Notes: a model not told the origin generated them from the sequence alone. DNA of 35,876 nt from Chryseobacterium koreense CCUG 49689 (GCF_001045435.1 NZ_LFNG01000019.1:1-35876); one strand, 5' to 3'; counted from the first letter of the stretch, positions 1 to 8,554 are shown. Numbers and translations: made by a program.

Positions 1-145
1 GGAAGCTGTATTCCATTCCCCGGAAGACTTCTTCGCAGTGCATAGTAAGGTAGGCATCCGATCCATGTTGCTCATCGCCGGACCAATCCGAAGCAGTCAG
101 CACGAGGCGGGAACGGCTTGTCCGGAGGACAAGATGTGATTAACC
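1..145. repeat. 145-bp direct repeat, copy 1 (window edge)
   Basis: These bases recur without a mismatch I can see at 387-531. The window begins inside this copy, so the true repeat may extend upstream. It carries the palindrome TTGTCCGGAGGACAA at 118-132. Copy 1 runs on into the AACCACAGG/CCTGTGGTT hairpin, whereas copy 2 loses the match one base into the same hairpin, so the duplication boundary sits at a palindrome. No convincing protein is encoded. Confidence 0.9.
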
Positions 146-339
146 ACAGGTGTAACCTGTGGTTGCAGACTAGACCCCGCACCCACATGTCCGTAGGACA
201 TAACGGATCATCACGCCCAGGGGATCGCCGGAAGACGACTGAAGAGAGTATCTTGTTCCGCCCTCCGGGCGGGGTTGCTGTGTGGCGCCATGCCCATAAG
301 ATGAATCTTATGGTTAATCAGATATCGTCCTCCGGACGA
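118..339. repeat. Array of short perfect palindromes (REP/BIME-like)
   Basis: Six hairpins lie within about 220 bp: TTGTCC-GGA-GGACAA (118-132), AACCACAGG-TGTAA-CCTGTGGTT (142-164), ATGTCC-GTA-GGACAT (187-201), CCGCCC-TCC-GGGCGG (258-272), CCATAAGAT-GA-ATCTTATGG (294-313) and TCGTCC-TCC-GGACGA (325-339). Four share the layout of a 6-bp stem with a 3-nt loop. This resembles intergenic repetitive extragenic palindromes, which in some genomes are mobilised by IS200-like REP transposases. No such transposase is visible in the window. The identification as a REP family is inference; the palindromes themselves are directly seen. Confidence 0.75.
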
Positions 340-386
340 GTATTGACGGATCATCTCATCCGCGGGATCGCGAAGATGAACCCTAA

Positions 387-531
387 GGAAGCTGTATTCC
401 ATTCCCCGGAAGACTTCTTCGCAGTGCATAGTAAGGTAGGCATCCGATCCATGTTGCTCATCGCCGGACCAATCCGAAGCAGTCAGCACGAGGCGGGAAC
501 GGCTTGTCCGGAGGACAAGATGTGATTAACC
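387..531. repeat. 145-bp direct repeat, copy 2
   Basis: Second copy of the sequence at 1-145, offset by 386 bp. The match stops at base 532, inside what is the AACCACAGG hairpin arm in copy 1. After that the sequence continues into an unrelated degenerate tandem repeat. It includes a second TTGTCCGGAGGACAA palindrome at 504-518. Confidence 0.9.
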
Positions 532-547
532 CCAGGTAAAACCGATG

Positions 548-675
548 GGTATAGGCGAAGTCTGTGGATATAGCCGAAACCTGTGGATATAGGTGAAGTC
601 TGTGGTAGTAGATGAGGCATGTAGATGAGGTATGTAGATGTAGGCGAAGCCAGTGGATGCAGGCGAAGTTCAGGT
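548..675. repeat. Degenerate 19-bp tandem repeat
   Basis: The motif ATAGGCGAAG and variants recur with 19-bp spacing at 551, 570 and 589. After a diverged middle part (GTAGATGAGG variants) it recurs at 642 and 661, again 19 bp apart. The typical unit is close to TGTGGATATAGGCGAAGTC. No gene overlaps convincingly. From here to 915 I see only an AT-rich leader before the next gene. Confidence 0.7.
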
Positions 676-915
676 GCATCCGCCGGCTGCAGAACAAGTC
701 TTCTCAGGGGTTGCTTGCGCTGCAAATCGAAAATCCCGATTCTTATCAAAAAAACGCCCGTTAACATAAAATTCAAATCCAATCTTGAAAAAAAGGTGAT
801 TTATTAAAATAATTTTAATTAATTTGCACCGTATTTTATGGAATACCTAAATATTTATGGATTTAAGCCGTTATTTAGGGATAACCAACAGCGTTAATAC
901 CATCATTATTACCAT

Positions 916-1557
916 ATGAAAAAATTAATCACGCTTATTGCGGTTTTTCTTCTGTTCACCATGAACGCCCAGGATTTCAAATATGGGATCACCGGGAATT
1001 TTCACAAAGGTTCGATCGTTGGCGTGCATGACGTATCCAAAGGGAGTTACGGTGGCGGATTAGGTTTTTTGGCACAGATTCCTTTAGTAGAAAACGATAT
1101 TTTTGACTCCGCATGGCTTTATCTTCAGGGGCAGCTGGAATACAGCATGCAGGGGGAGTTTGCAGAAGCGGATACTGACACCTATGGTAAGCAGAAATAT
1201 TTTCATGACTATGTGGCGTTTCAGGTTTACCTGAAGTATTTCTTCCACAAAGGGAATATGAAGCGGGATGTCTATGTGTTCGCCGGGCCAAGAATTGAAT
1301 ACTTGGTAAGACAGGAAAAGAAAGTGTCCCCTCAATATGACATCGACTACTTCAAATACAATCAGGATGATGTGATTAACAAATTCGGTTATGGGGCTTC
1401 ATTCGGAATCGGAATGGCGGTTTCGCACCAGATGGAGGTTTTCATGAGATACGATTGGGGTTTCAGCAAAGTGTATCCGAATAACAAGTCGCACTTTACC
1501 TACAACCGACTTTTGGGGATAGGGATCAACTATTACCTGAACGAAAACTGGTGGTAG
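916..1557 (+). CDS. Outer-membrane beta-barrel protein (porin-like family)
   Basis: The 213-residue product starts with a classic signal peptide: Lys-Lys, a hydrophobic core, and a probable cleavage near the NAQ at residues 17-19. The remainder alternates polar and hydrophobic residues, is rich in Gly and aromatic residues, and ends GINYYLNENWW, as expected for an 8- to 10-stranded barrel ending in an outer-membrane strand. It belongs to the broad outer membrane beta-barrel/PorT-like group of Bacteroidota; no specific substrate can be read from the sequence. It lies 74 bp before the polysaccharide export gene, so it may share the export operon or simply flank it. The start at 916 is chosen because the signal peptide begins there. 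The barrel assignment is fairly secure; a role in capsule assembly is inference. Confidence 0.8.
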   Translation: MKKLITLIAVFLLFTMNAQDFKYGITGNFHKGSIVGVHDVSKGSYGGGLGFLAQIPLVENDIFDSAWLYLQGQLEYSMQGEFAEADTDTYGKQKYFHDYVAFQVYLKYFFHKGNMKRDVYVFAGPRIEYLVRQEKKVSPQYDIDYFKYNQDDVINKFGYGASFGIGMAVSHQMEVFMRYDWGFSKVYPNNKSHFTYNRLLGIGINYYLNENWW

Positions 1558-1631
1558 AAACCATCTAACCCCCACCTTAAGATTACCTTTTGGTCAAAAT
1601 ATCTTTACACTTGTAATCTTAATATTAAGAA

Positions 1632-2447
1632 ATGAGAAAATACTTCAAGGTATTTATTACGATATTCACTTTAATTGTACTCTTCTCATGTAGTCCGAAG
1701 AAGAACATCGTTTACCTGTCGAACTACAACTTTGAGCAGGAGGTTTCCGAAGCCAGATATACCGGTTTGCACATTCAGGAAGGAGATCAGCTCAATATTC
1801 TGGTTTCTGCATTTGATGAAATCGCGGTGCGGCCTTTCAATATGAATACCATGTCGCGCACCAGTTCTGCCGCTACCGGCAATAGTGCTGCCAATCCGAA
1901 TATGACGGCCGTCGCCGGCAGCCTTTACACCGTCAATTCAGACGGCACGATTATTTTTCCGGTATTGGGAAGCATTTACTGTAAAGGGATGACCAAGCAG
2001 CAGCTCAAAGATGACCTCGAGCTCCGGCTGAAAAGATACCTCACCGATCCATTGGTGACGGTGAACCTTGCCAATTTCAACTTTTTTGTCTTGGGGGAAG
2101 TCGGTTCAAAAGGTTTAAAAACTGCGGCCACGGAAAAGGTGAATATTTTGCAGGCACTCGCGATTGCGGGGGATATTAATGTAGGCGGCAATAAAACCAA
2201 TGTGAAACTGATCCGGTATTCTGAAAAGGAAGGAAAGGACAATGCTATTTCGCTTGATTTGACCGATGCCGGGATTGTGAACTCGCCTTATTACTATATT
2301 CAGCAGAATGATATCATATATGTAGAACCCGACAAAAATCAGCAGATTGCCGTGAATAACAGTGCGAAACTTGATAAAGCCCTAAAGTATGTAGGGGTGG
2401 TATCAGGAGTTTTGGCGCTTTTTATCACGATCTTGCGCATTAAATAG
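1632..2447 (+). CDS. wza: Polysaccharide export lipoprotein, Wza/BexD family
   Basis: The 271-residue protein has a lipoprotein signal with lipobox LFSC (Cys20), so it is probably anchored in the outer membrane. Residues about 45-140 match the polysaccharide export domain (GDQLNILVSAFDE near the start; the TVNSDGTIIFPVLGSIYCKG stretch). This is followed by an SLBB-like beta-grasp region (FVLGEVGSKGL) and the NDIIYVEPDK motif. A hydrophobic helix at the C terminus (VVSGVLALFITIL) matches the C-terminal membrane segment of Wza-type channels. The family forms the outer-membrane pore for capsule or exopolysaccharide and works with a Wzc partner, which is encoded 2 bp downstream. This tight coupling supports the assignment. 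It is shorter than E. coli Wza, as usual for Bacteroidota members with a single SLBB region. Confidence 0.93.
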   Translation: MRKYFKVFITIFTLIVLFSCSPKKNIVYLSNYNFEQEVSEARYTGLHIQEGDQLNILVSAFDEIAVRPFNMNTMSRTSSAATGNSAANPNMTAVAGSLYTVNSDGTIIFPVLGSIYCKGMTKQQLKDDLELRLKRYLTDPLVTVNLANFNFFVLGEVGSKGLKTAATEKVNILQALAIAGDINVGGNKTNVKLIRYSEKEGKDNAISLDLTDAGIVNSPYYYIQQNDIIYVEPDKNQQIAVNNSAKLDKALKYVGVVSGVLALFITILRIK

Positions 2448-2449
2448 AA

Positions 2450-4771
2450 ATGGAACTTCTTGAAAATTCGGTGCCTCAGCAGCGAACCCGGCCCATCAAT
2501 ATCAAAAAGGAAATCGTAAGGTATCTTAGGAAGTGGCCGTACTTTTTGCTCAGCATGATTCTCTTTTATACCGGTGCCAAGATTTATTTAAGATATTCCG
2601 TTCCGCAATATTATTCCAAAACTACCCTGAAACTTCAGGAATCCAAAGGGAAGACCACGGCGCTCAGCGACCTGAAAAACCTGGGAATGGGAGTCAGCGG
2701 CGACAATGAACTGCAGGGGGAAACCACCGTCATTGTTTCTAAACCCATTTTAGCCACCGTGGCCAAAAATCTGAATCTGGAGGTGAGTTTCTTCACCATG
2801 GGAACCATTAAGGAGGTGGAACTTTATCAGGATTCCCCGGTCACCGGAAAAATCATCAAATTAAATCAGCCCGACCGTTTTTGGGGCGAAACTCTGGAGA
2901 TCATCCCGGCGGGAAAAAACGCTTTTCGCGTTGCTAACGGCAAAACGGTCTATCCGCTTAACACCCCGGTCATGCTTAGTTTCGGGTGGGTACAAATCAA
3001 TACCAAGCCTGGAGCCCGGCTCACCTATCCGCTCAAGGTGCAGTTCCGGAATCTGAAAGCTGTGGTCGCCGGACTTGAAGGAGCGATCAACGTGAACCTG
3101 CCCGAGAACAAAGGACTGCTCATGGAGCTTTCTATGGTGGGACCGGTCCCGAAAAAATCCGAAGATATCCTCAATGAACTCACCCGCCAATACCTGATTG
3201 AAGGGGTCAATGACAAAAACGAGGAGGCACAGAACACCCACAATTTCATCAATGACCGGCTCGCCATCATCAGCGATGACCTCTCCGGCATAGAAAGCGA
3301 AAAAGAAAGGTTCAAACGCTCCAACCAAATCGTGGATCTGCAGTCGCAGGCGAATATGGCTTTGAACAAGGCGGACGAAAACACCAAATCCATCGTCAGC
3401 AACGGGATGCAGCTTGATCTGGTGAACGCAGTCCTAAACATGACCAATGGGGAGCAACTGATTCCGGCCGGAATGGGTTTAAACAGTGCTGCTGAAAGTA
3501 ATATTGCGGAGTACAACAATTTGCTGCTCACCAGGAACCGGGTGCTGAAGCAGGCCACCTCCGAGAATCCTGCGGTGATCGAAATGAACAAACAGATCGG
3601 AGCCCTTCGGAGCCTCATCAAAAAAAATCTGATGGAATCCAGGGAAACCCTCCAGCTTCAGATTGCACAGGCACAGGCACAGCTTAACATTGCCAAAGGA
3701 AATATCAGCAGATATCCCTCGCAGGAAAAAATATTCCGGGGTATTGACCGGCAGCAGACCCTGAAGGAACAGCTATACCTGTACCTCCTCCAGAAAAGGG
3801 AAGAAAACGCCATCACTTTGGCGGTCACCGCACCGAAAGCGAAAGTAGTAAATCCCGCATTTACCACCGGAATTGTCAAACCGCTTTACCGACAGATCAT
3901 TTACGGATCACTGGCGGTCGGTTTTTTACTCCCTCTGGTATTCTTTGTCGGCTTGCACCAGCTGGACACTAAAGTACATACCAAACAGCATATCCTTTCG
4001 GTCATTCCGGAGGCGGCGGTGATCGCAGAAATTCCGGTGAACAAGACTGAAAATGCCATGGTGCACCCCAACGATTTTTCGGTATTTGCCGAGTCATTCC
4101 GGATCCTGGGCTCCAACCTGAAATTTATGCTCAAGGCCAAAGGCGCTGAAAAGGGAGGCGTTATTTTGGTCACTTCCTCGGTGAAAGGAGAGGGGAAAAC
4201 CACCATCGCGATGAACACGGCACTCACCTTAGCCGGAAAAAACAAAGTGATCATCGTGGGGGCTGATATCCGGAATCCCCAGCTGCACCGTTTCGTGGAA
4301 GGAAAAAATGTCGGGTTGACCGATTATCTGGTTTCAGAAGATGAAAATCCGGACCGGTTCGTCATCAGATCCGGTATCCAGGAAAATCTGGACGTGCTTT
4401 TCAGCGGTCAGATCGCACCCAATCCGAACGACTTGCTGGACATGAAGAAATTTGACGAGATGATCGCGCACTTCAAATCCCGGTACGACTATATCGTGAT
4501 AGACAGCGCACCGGTCATGCTGGTGAGTGACACGCTGCACCTGGTGGAAAATGCTGACGCAGTACTTTATGTGGTAAAGTCGGATTTCACCGAAAAAGAG
4601 ATGATAGATTTCGCGGCGGGATTTCAAAAGGAGAACCTGATCAAAAATATGGCATTTGTGCTGAACAGTGTGAAGCCCGAAAACACCCGCTACGGAAAAA
4701 AATACGGGTACGGATATTACTCCTATACGCATGATGACCAGGTAAAATGGTGGGAAAAGTTGAAGTGGTAA
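2450..4771 (+). CDS. wzc: Wzc-type polysaccharide co-polymerase with BY-kinase domain
   Basis: The 773-residue inner-membrane protein has a cytoplasmic N-terminal segment and a first membrane helix around residues 28-45. A long periplasmic Wzz-like region with coiled-coil helices follows (about 250-460), then a second helix around 480-500. The C-terminal cytoplasmic bacterial tyrosine kinase domain shows Walker A (VKGEGKTT, Lys583), Walker A' (VGADIRNP, Asp606) and Walker B (YIVIDSAPVM, Asp685). The C terminus carries a tyrosine cluster (residues about 748-760, six Tyr), the usual autophosphorylation tail. The family controls chain length and export by cycles of phosphorylation and docks on Wza. 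The 2-bp gap from the Wza gene indicates co-transcription. A cognate low-molecular-weight phosphatase (Wzb) is not visible in the window. Confidence 0.95.
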   Translation: MELLENSVPQQRTRPINIKKEIVRYLRKWPYFLLSMILFYTGAKIYLRYSVPQYYSKTTLKLQESKGKTTALSDLKNLGMGVSGDNELQGETTVIVSKPILATVAKNLNLEVSFFTMGTIKEVELYQDSPVTGKIIKLNQPDRFWGETLEIIPAGKNAFRVANGKTVYPLNTPVMLSFGWVQINTKPGARLTYPLKVQFRNLKAVVAGLEGAINVNLPENKGLLMELSMVGPVPKKSEDILNELTRQYLIEGVNDKNEEAQNTHNFINDRLAIISDDLSGIESEKERFKRSNQIVDLQSQANMALNKADENTKSIVSNGMQLDLVNAVLNMTNGEQLIPAGMGLNSAAESNIAEYNNLLLTRNRVLKQATSENPAVIEMNKQIGALRSLIKKNLMESRETLQLQIAQAQAQLNIAKGNISRYPSQEKIFRGIDRQQTLKEQLYLYLLQKREENAITLAVTAPKAKVVNPAFTTGIVKPLYRQIIYGSLAVGFLLPLVFFVGLHQLDTKVHTKQHILSVIPEAAVIAEIPVNKTENAMVHPNDFSVFAESFRILGSNLKFMLKAKGAEKGGVILVTSSVKGEGKTTIAMNTALTLAGKNKVIIVGADIRNPQLHRFVEGKNVGLTDYLVSEDENPDRFVIRSGIQENLDVLFSGQIAPNPNDLLDMKKFDEMIAHFKSRYDYIVIDSAPVMLVSDTLHLVENADAVLYVVKSDFTEKEMIDFAAGFQKENLIKNMAFVLNSVKPENTRYGKKYGYGYYSYTHDDQVKWWEKLKW

Positions 4772-4902
4772 GTGGACGAGTGGTTGAAGGGTTCAGTCGG
4801 GAATGGAGGAGATTTGTAGAAATGGTCTGATTTTATGAGGTACCTTTAGGGACAGCTTGAAATCTGTCCAACTCCGCAGCAGAAATCATGATGAATTCAT
4901 TC

Positions 4903-4933
4903 TTTGGTAAATATTTCATCACTTTAATCTTTA
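4903..4933 (+). promoter_or_regulatory. Possible Bacteroidota promoter before the epimerase gene
   Basis: The 205-bp gap after the kinase gene contains TTTG (4903-4906), then 18 bp, then TAATCTTTA (4925-4933), an imperfect match to the TAnnTTTG -7 box. A small hairpin (GGACAG 4850-4855 / CTGTCC 4864-4869) lies upstream, with no T tract after it. This is a weak prediction based on spacing and partial motif match only. Confidence 0.3.
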
Positions 4934-4976
4934 AAAATCCATACCGATAGCCACCGGGAACCAAAAGCAAATAGCA

Positions 4977-5942
4977 ATGAAAAGAATTTTAATAACTGGG
5001 GGTGCCGGATTCATCGGTTCCAATTTGTGTGATTACTTTACCCATAAAGGATATGAAGTGACCTGTCTCGATAATTTCGCTACGGGTTTCCGACATAATA
5101 TCGAACCACTTTTATCCCTGCCCAATTTTAAACTGATCGAAGGCGATATCCGCGAGGTGGAGACTTGCAGAAAAGCCTGCGAGGGACAGGATTATGTGCT
5201 GCATCAGGCGGCGTTGGGTTCGGTCCCCAGATCACTCGATGATCCAGCCACCACCAATGCGGTGAATGTGGATGGATTTCTGAACATGCTGGTGGCCACC
5301 AGGGACGCCGGAGTAAAGCGTTTTGTGTATGCGGCAAGCTCCTCCACTTACGGTGATTCAGAGAAACTGCCCAAAGTAGAGGAGGTGATCGGGAAACCCC
5401 TTTCGCCTTATGCGGTCACCAAATATGTCAACGAGCTCTATGCCGATGTTTTCAGCAAGGTTTTTGGGCTGGAATGTATCGGACTCCGGTATTTCAATGT
5501 CTTTGGAAGAAGGCAGAATCCAAACGGAGCCTATGCCGCCGTAATTCCAAAGTTCGTGATCCAGCTGATGAACCACGATAGTCCGGTGATCAATGGTGAG
5601 GGAGATTACTCCCGGGATTTCACCTATATCGACAATGTAGTCCAGATGAATGAAAGGGCAATGCTCACTGAAAACCCGGAAGCCATCAACCAGGTTTTTA
5701 ATACTGCGGTAGGAGATCAGACCACCATCTCGGAGACGGCAGAACTCCTCCGAAATCTCCTTTCGACCTATGACCCGGAAATCGCTTCGGTACCCATCAA
5801 ACACGGACCAGTTCGGGCAGGAGATGTGCCCCATTCCAAAGCGAGCATCGCGAAAGCGGAAAGATTGCTGGGATATTCACCGAGCCACCATTTTGAGGAA
5901 GGTCTGCAGGAAGCGGTGCAGTGGTATTGGGAAAACCTTTGA
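4977..5942 (+). CDS. NAD-dependent UDP-N-acetylhexosamine 4-epimerase (SDR family)
   Basis: A 321-residue extended short-chain dehydrogenase. It shows the N-terminal NAD-binding motif TGGAGFIGSN (G8-x-x-G11-x-x-G14), the SSSTYG strand (residues 121-126) and the catalytic YAVTK (Tyr145, Lys149). The RYFNVFGRRQNP and YSRDFTYIDNV motifs are typical of WbpP/TviC/Gne-type epimerases, which interconvert UDP-GlcNAc and UDP-GalNAc or their uronic acids. The next intact gene is a UDP-N-acetylhexosamine 6-dehydrogenase, so the pair probably supplies a UDP-HexNAc uronic acid such as UDP-GalNAcA to the polysaccharide. The exact substrate (neutral sugar or uronate) cannot be decided from sequence alone. 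It is cytoplasmic and full length. Confidence 0.9.
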   Translation: MKRILITGGAGFIGSNLCDYFTHKGYEVTCLDNFATGFRHNIEPLLSLPNFKLIEGDIREVETCRKACEGQDYVLHQAALGSVPRSLDDPATTNAVNVDGFLNMLVATRDAGVKRFVYAASSSTYGDSEKLPKVEEVIGKPLSPYAVTKYVNELYADVFSKVFGLECIGLRYFNVFGRRQNPNGAYAAVIPKFVIQLMNHDSPVINGEGDYSRDFTYIDNVVQMNERAMLTENPEAINQVFNTAVGDQTTISETAELLRNLLSTYDPEIASVPIKHGPVRAGDVPHSKASIAKAERLLGYSPSHHFEEGLQEAVQWYWENL

Positions 5943-6024
5943 CCCGGATGCCGAGGATTGCACAGGGTGGAAGTGGCTGCAAAAGAATTAAAATGGAGTT
6001 CAAGTCAAAAATCAAAAAATAGAA

Positions 6025-6032
6025 TATCTTTG
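6025..6032 (+). promoter_or_regulatory. Bacteroidota -7 promoter box (TATCTTTG)
   Basis: Perfect match to TAnnTTTG, 36 bp upstream of the dehydrogenase start. A weak -33-like TTC lies about 23 bp upstream at 5999-6001. The 126-bp gap after the epimerase gene leaves room for a separate promoter. The -7 match is seen directly; activity is inferred. Confidence 0.5.
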
Positions 6033-6068
6033 CCACAATAAGAATTAAGACGGAACAAGTAGCAGCAC

Positions 6069-7370
6069 ATGAAGGAACACAAAATAGCAATAATCGGTTT
6101 GGGATATGTGGGATTGCCATTGGCCAGGCTGTTCGCCACCAGGTATCCGGTAGTAGGTTTCGACATTAATGAAAACCGGATTGCCGAATTGCGACGCGGC
6201 GAAGACTCCACCTTGGAAGTCTCCACCGAACTGCTCCAATCCGTCCTCGTCAAAGAAAATCCTTTGGCCAACCCTCAACCTCAACCTCACCCCACAGGCT
6301 TATACTGCACCTCCAATCTCGCAGATCTCGCTGATGCCAATACCTACATTGTCACCGTACCCACTCCGGTCGATAAAAATCACCGGCCGGTGCTCACCCC
6401 TTTGATCAAGGCCAGTGAAACGGTGGGAAAAGTCATCGGGAAAGGGGATGTGGTGATCTACGAATCCACTGTGTATCCGGGAGCTACCGAAGAAGACTGC
6501 ATCCCTGTGGTGGAAAAAGTTTCTGGATTGAAGTTCAATCAGGATTTCTTTGCCGGCTATTCGCCGGAACGCATCAATCCGGGAGACAAGGCACACACGG
6601 TTGAAAAAATATTAAAGGTCACTTCCGGTTCCACTCCCGAAATTGGAGCTGTGGTCAACGACCTTTACCGTTCCGTGATCACTGCGGGAACCCACCTCGC
6701 GCCCAGCATCAAAGTGGCGGAAGCAGCAAAGGTCATCGAAAATTCCCAGCGCGACATCAATATCGCCTTTGTGAACGAATTGGCCAAGATCTTTAACCTG
6801 ATGAATATCAATACCCACGACGTTTTGGCAGCTGCCGGAACGAAGTGGAATTTCCTCCCTTTCAAACCCGGATTGGTTGGCGGCCACTGCATCGGCGTGG
6901 ATCCCTACTATCTCGCCCAAAAGGCCCAGGAGTTCGGCTACCATCCGGAAATCATTTTGGCGGGCCGGAAAGTCAATGATTCCATGGGGCAATACGTAGC
7001 ATCGCAGGTGATTAAAACCATGATCAAAAAAGGGATCAAAGTGAACGGAGCAGAAATTCTGATGCTCGGCGTGACCTTCAAGGAAAACTGCCCGGATGTG
7101 CGCAATACCAAGATCGTGGATGTGGTGGAGGCCCTGGAAGATTACGCCGTGCAGGTCACCATCTATGATCCGTGGGCCAACCCCGATGAGGTGAAATACG
7201 AATATGGTTTGGAAAGCGCAAAGGAACTTTCGTCTCAAAAATTTGACGCCGTGGTCCTCGGCGTTGCACACCAAGAATTCCTGGATATGGAACTCGACCT
7301 TTACTTGAAAGAAAATTCGGTGGTGTACGACGTGAAGGGAATATTACAATATTCAGATCAATCGTTATAG
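6069..7370 (+). CDS. tviB: UDP-N-acetyl-hexosamine 6-dehydrogenase (TviB/WbpO-type)
   Basis: A 433-residue nucleotide-sugar dehydrogenase. It shows the Rossmann motif GLGYVG (residues 10-15), the conserved TVPTPVD strand, the YESTVYPG motif, FAGYSPERINPGD, and the active-site Cys274 in GGHCIGVDPYY. The C-terminal UDP-binding domain contains GVTFKENCPDVRNTK. This pattern fits the TviB/WbpO/CapL group, which makes UDP-GlcNAcA or UDP-GalNAcA with two NAD+, and it pairs with the 4-epimerase upstream. One oddity: residues about 67-75 read NPQPQPHPT, encoded by a short AACCTC hexanucleotide repeat (6270-6293). It lies in a loop where I expect family members to be shorter. The gene remains in frame and the catalytic residues are intact, so the enzyme is probably functional. 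Confidence 0.92.
   Translation: MKEHKIAIIGLGYVGLPLARLFATRYPVVGFDINENRIAELRRGEDSTLEVSTELLQSVLVKENPLANPQPQPHPTGLYCTSNLADLADANTYIVTVPTPVDKNHRPVLTPLIKASETVGKVIGKGDVVIYESTVYPGATEEDCIPVVEKVSGLKFNQDFFAGYSPERINPGDKAHTVEKILKVTSGSTPEIGAVVNDLYRSVITAGTHLAPSIKVAEAAKVIENSQRDINIAFVNELAKIFNLMNINTHDVLAAAGTKWNFLPFKPGLVGGHCIGVDPYYLAQKAQEFGYHPEIILAGRKVNDSMGQYVASQVIKTMIKKGIKVNGAEILMLGVTFKENCPDVRNTKIVDVVEALEDYAVQVTIYDPWANPDEVKYEYGLESAKELSSQKFDAVVLGVAHQEFLDMELDLYLKENSVVYDVKGILQYSDQSL
6270..6293 (+). repeat. Short AACCTC hexamer repeat inside the dehydrogenase gene
   Basis: The stretch reads AACCCTCAACCTCAACCTCA, then CCCC, encoding N-P-Q-P-Q-P-H-P. It is the same hexanucleotide family that forms the long arrays at 9401-9780, 10044-10110, 10465-10520 and 33941-34022. 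Because the unit is six bases, copy-number change would add or remove Gln-Pro pairs without shifting the frame. Confidence 0.75.
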
Positions 7371-7438
7371 TTGTTCAAAACCGTCTGAAATTTAAAATTG
7401 ATATTGGTAAAGTCTTAATTCCTAATAAAAAAATCAAC

Positions 7439-8533
7439 TTGTTATTTGAACATTTAACATATCATATTAAAGATACCCATCATGTTTTGCAGCATTATGC
7501 AGTGAAGGCGATTAACATTGGATTGACCACAAGGAATTATCTGATTGGCTTTTACATTAAAGAATATGAGCTGGCTGGAGAGGACCGTGCACAATATGGT
7601 GAACAATTATTAGAGCAGCTGGCAAGTGAATTGTCCAAGAAGGGGCTGAAGAATATTTCTGCACCTGAATTATCAAGATTTAGACAGTTTTATGATGCTT
7701 ATCCGGAGATTCTTGGGACATTGTCACAAAAATCCTTACAGATCCCTCCGTCAATTCTTGGGACAGCGTCCCAAGAAAGTAAAAGTCCAATTAAAAGCAA
7801 TGATAAGAAGGATTCCTTAAAGTTGATCACCCATCTGTCGTTTTCCCATTTTGCAGAATTGATCAAAATCAAAGACCCGCTGAAAAGAAAATTTTATGAA
7901 ACAGAATGTATTAAGGGAACCTGGGGAGTGCGAGAATTGAGAAGACAAATCAATTCCCTGTTTTTCGAAAGAACAGGATTGAGCAGTAACCCAAAAAGAA
8001 TGTAGGACATCATCAATAGTACTGACAAATCTACACCGGAAGAACTTATAAAATCCCCTTTTGCATTCGAATTCCTAGGCTTAAAGGCAAAAGAAGTCAT
8101 TTTGGAATCCGATATTGAAGAAGCGATTATGGACCATATCCAAAATTTCCTATTGGAGTTAGGTAATGGATTCTGTTTTGAAGACCGGCAAAAAAAGATA
8201 TTGATTGATGACGAATATTTTTTCATTGATTTGGTATTTTATCACAGAATTTTGCATTGTCATGTACTTATAGAGATTAAAGCTGAAGAATTCAAGCATG
8301 AACATATCGGGCAGCTCAATGTTTATCTTGAACACTATAAACGAAACATCATGAGTGAGCAAGATAATTTACCCGTCGGAATACTTTTGGTGACCAATAA
8401 AAACGATACTTTAGTGGAATATGCAAAAGGGTCGCTGGACAACAAGATGTTTATTTCAAAATATTTACTGGAATTGCCAGTCAAAGAGGAATTGATTGCA
8501 ATTATCGAACAGGAAAAAAATAACTTCAATTAA
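7439..8533 (+). pseudogene. DUF1016/YhcG-type PD-(D/E)XK nuclease, interrupted by a TAG codon
   Basis: One reading frame runs from 7439 to 8533 with a single internal TAG at 8003-8005. The upstream part (188 codons) matches the DUF1016 N-terminal region: AVKAINIGLTTRNYLIGFYI, then LSRFRQFYDAYPEILG, then GTWGVRELRRQINSLFFER. The downstream part carries the PD-(D/E)XK nuclease region (FLLELGNGFCFEDRQKK, FFIDLVFYHR, CHVLIEIKAEEF, HIGQLNVYLEHY), including the Asp, Glu-x-Lys and Gln positions. Together they make about 364 residues, a usual length for the family. No ATG precedes the homologous region: 7439 is TTG, and the frame stays open upstream. Lack of ATG plus the nonsense codon suggests a decayed gene. 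A sequencing error, stop readthrough, or two cooperating polypeptides (8102-8533 could start at TTG) cannot be excluded. The family is linked to DNA metabolism and defence, not to polysaccharides, so this is probably an insertion. Confidence 0.8.
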
Positions 8534-8554
8534 GCTATATTCAATCATTATTTA

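Noticed and set aside
118-525. 135-codon frame in the palindrome region
   Set aside because: It starts at TTG inside a palindrome, runs through six hairpins and a duplicated block, and shows no domain or signal. Repeat DNA explains it better.
1589-1613. Promoter TTTG...TACACTTG upstream of wza
   Set aside because: The -7 box has one mismatch and the spacing is 13 bp, shorter than the 17-23 bp usual for Bacteroidota promoters.
4850-4869. Terminator after the wzc gene
   Set aside because: The hairpin GGACAG/CTGTCC has a short stem, an 8-nt loop and no following T tract.
6612-7274. 220-codon minus-strand frame
   Set aside because: It lies antisense to the dehydrogenase gene, which has all family motifs. 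The antisense product is His/Asp-rich with no recognisable domain.
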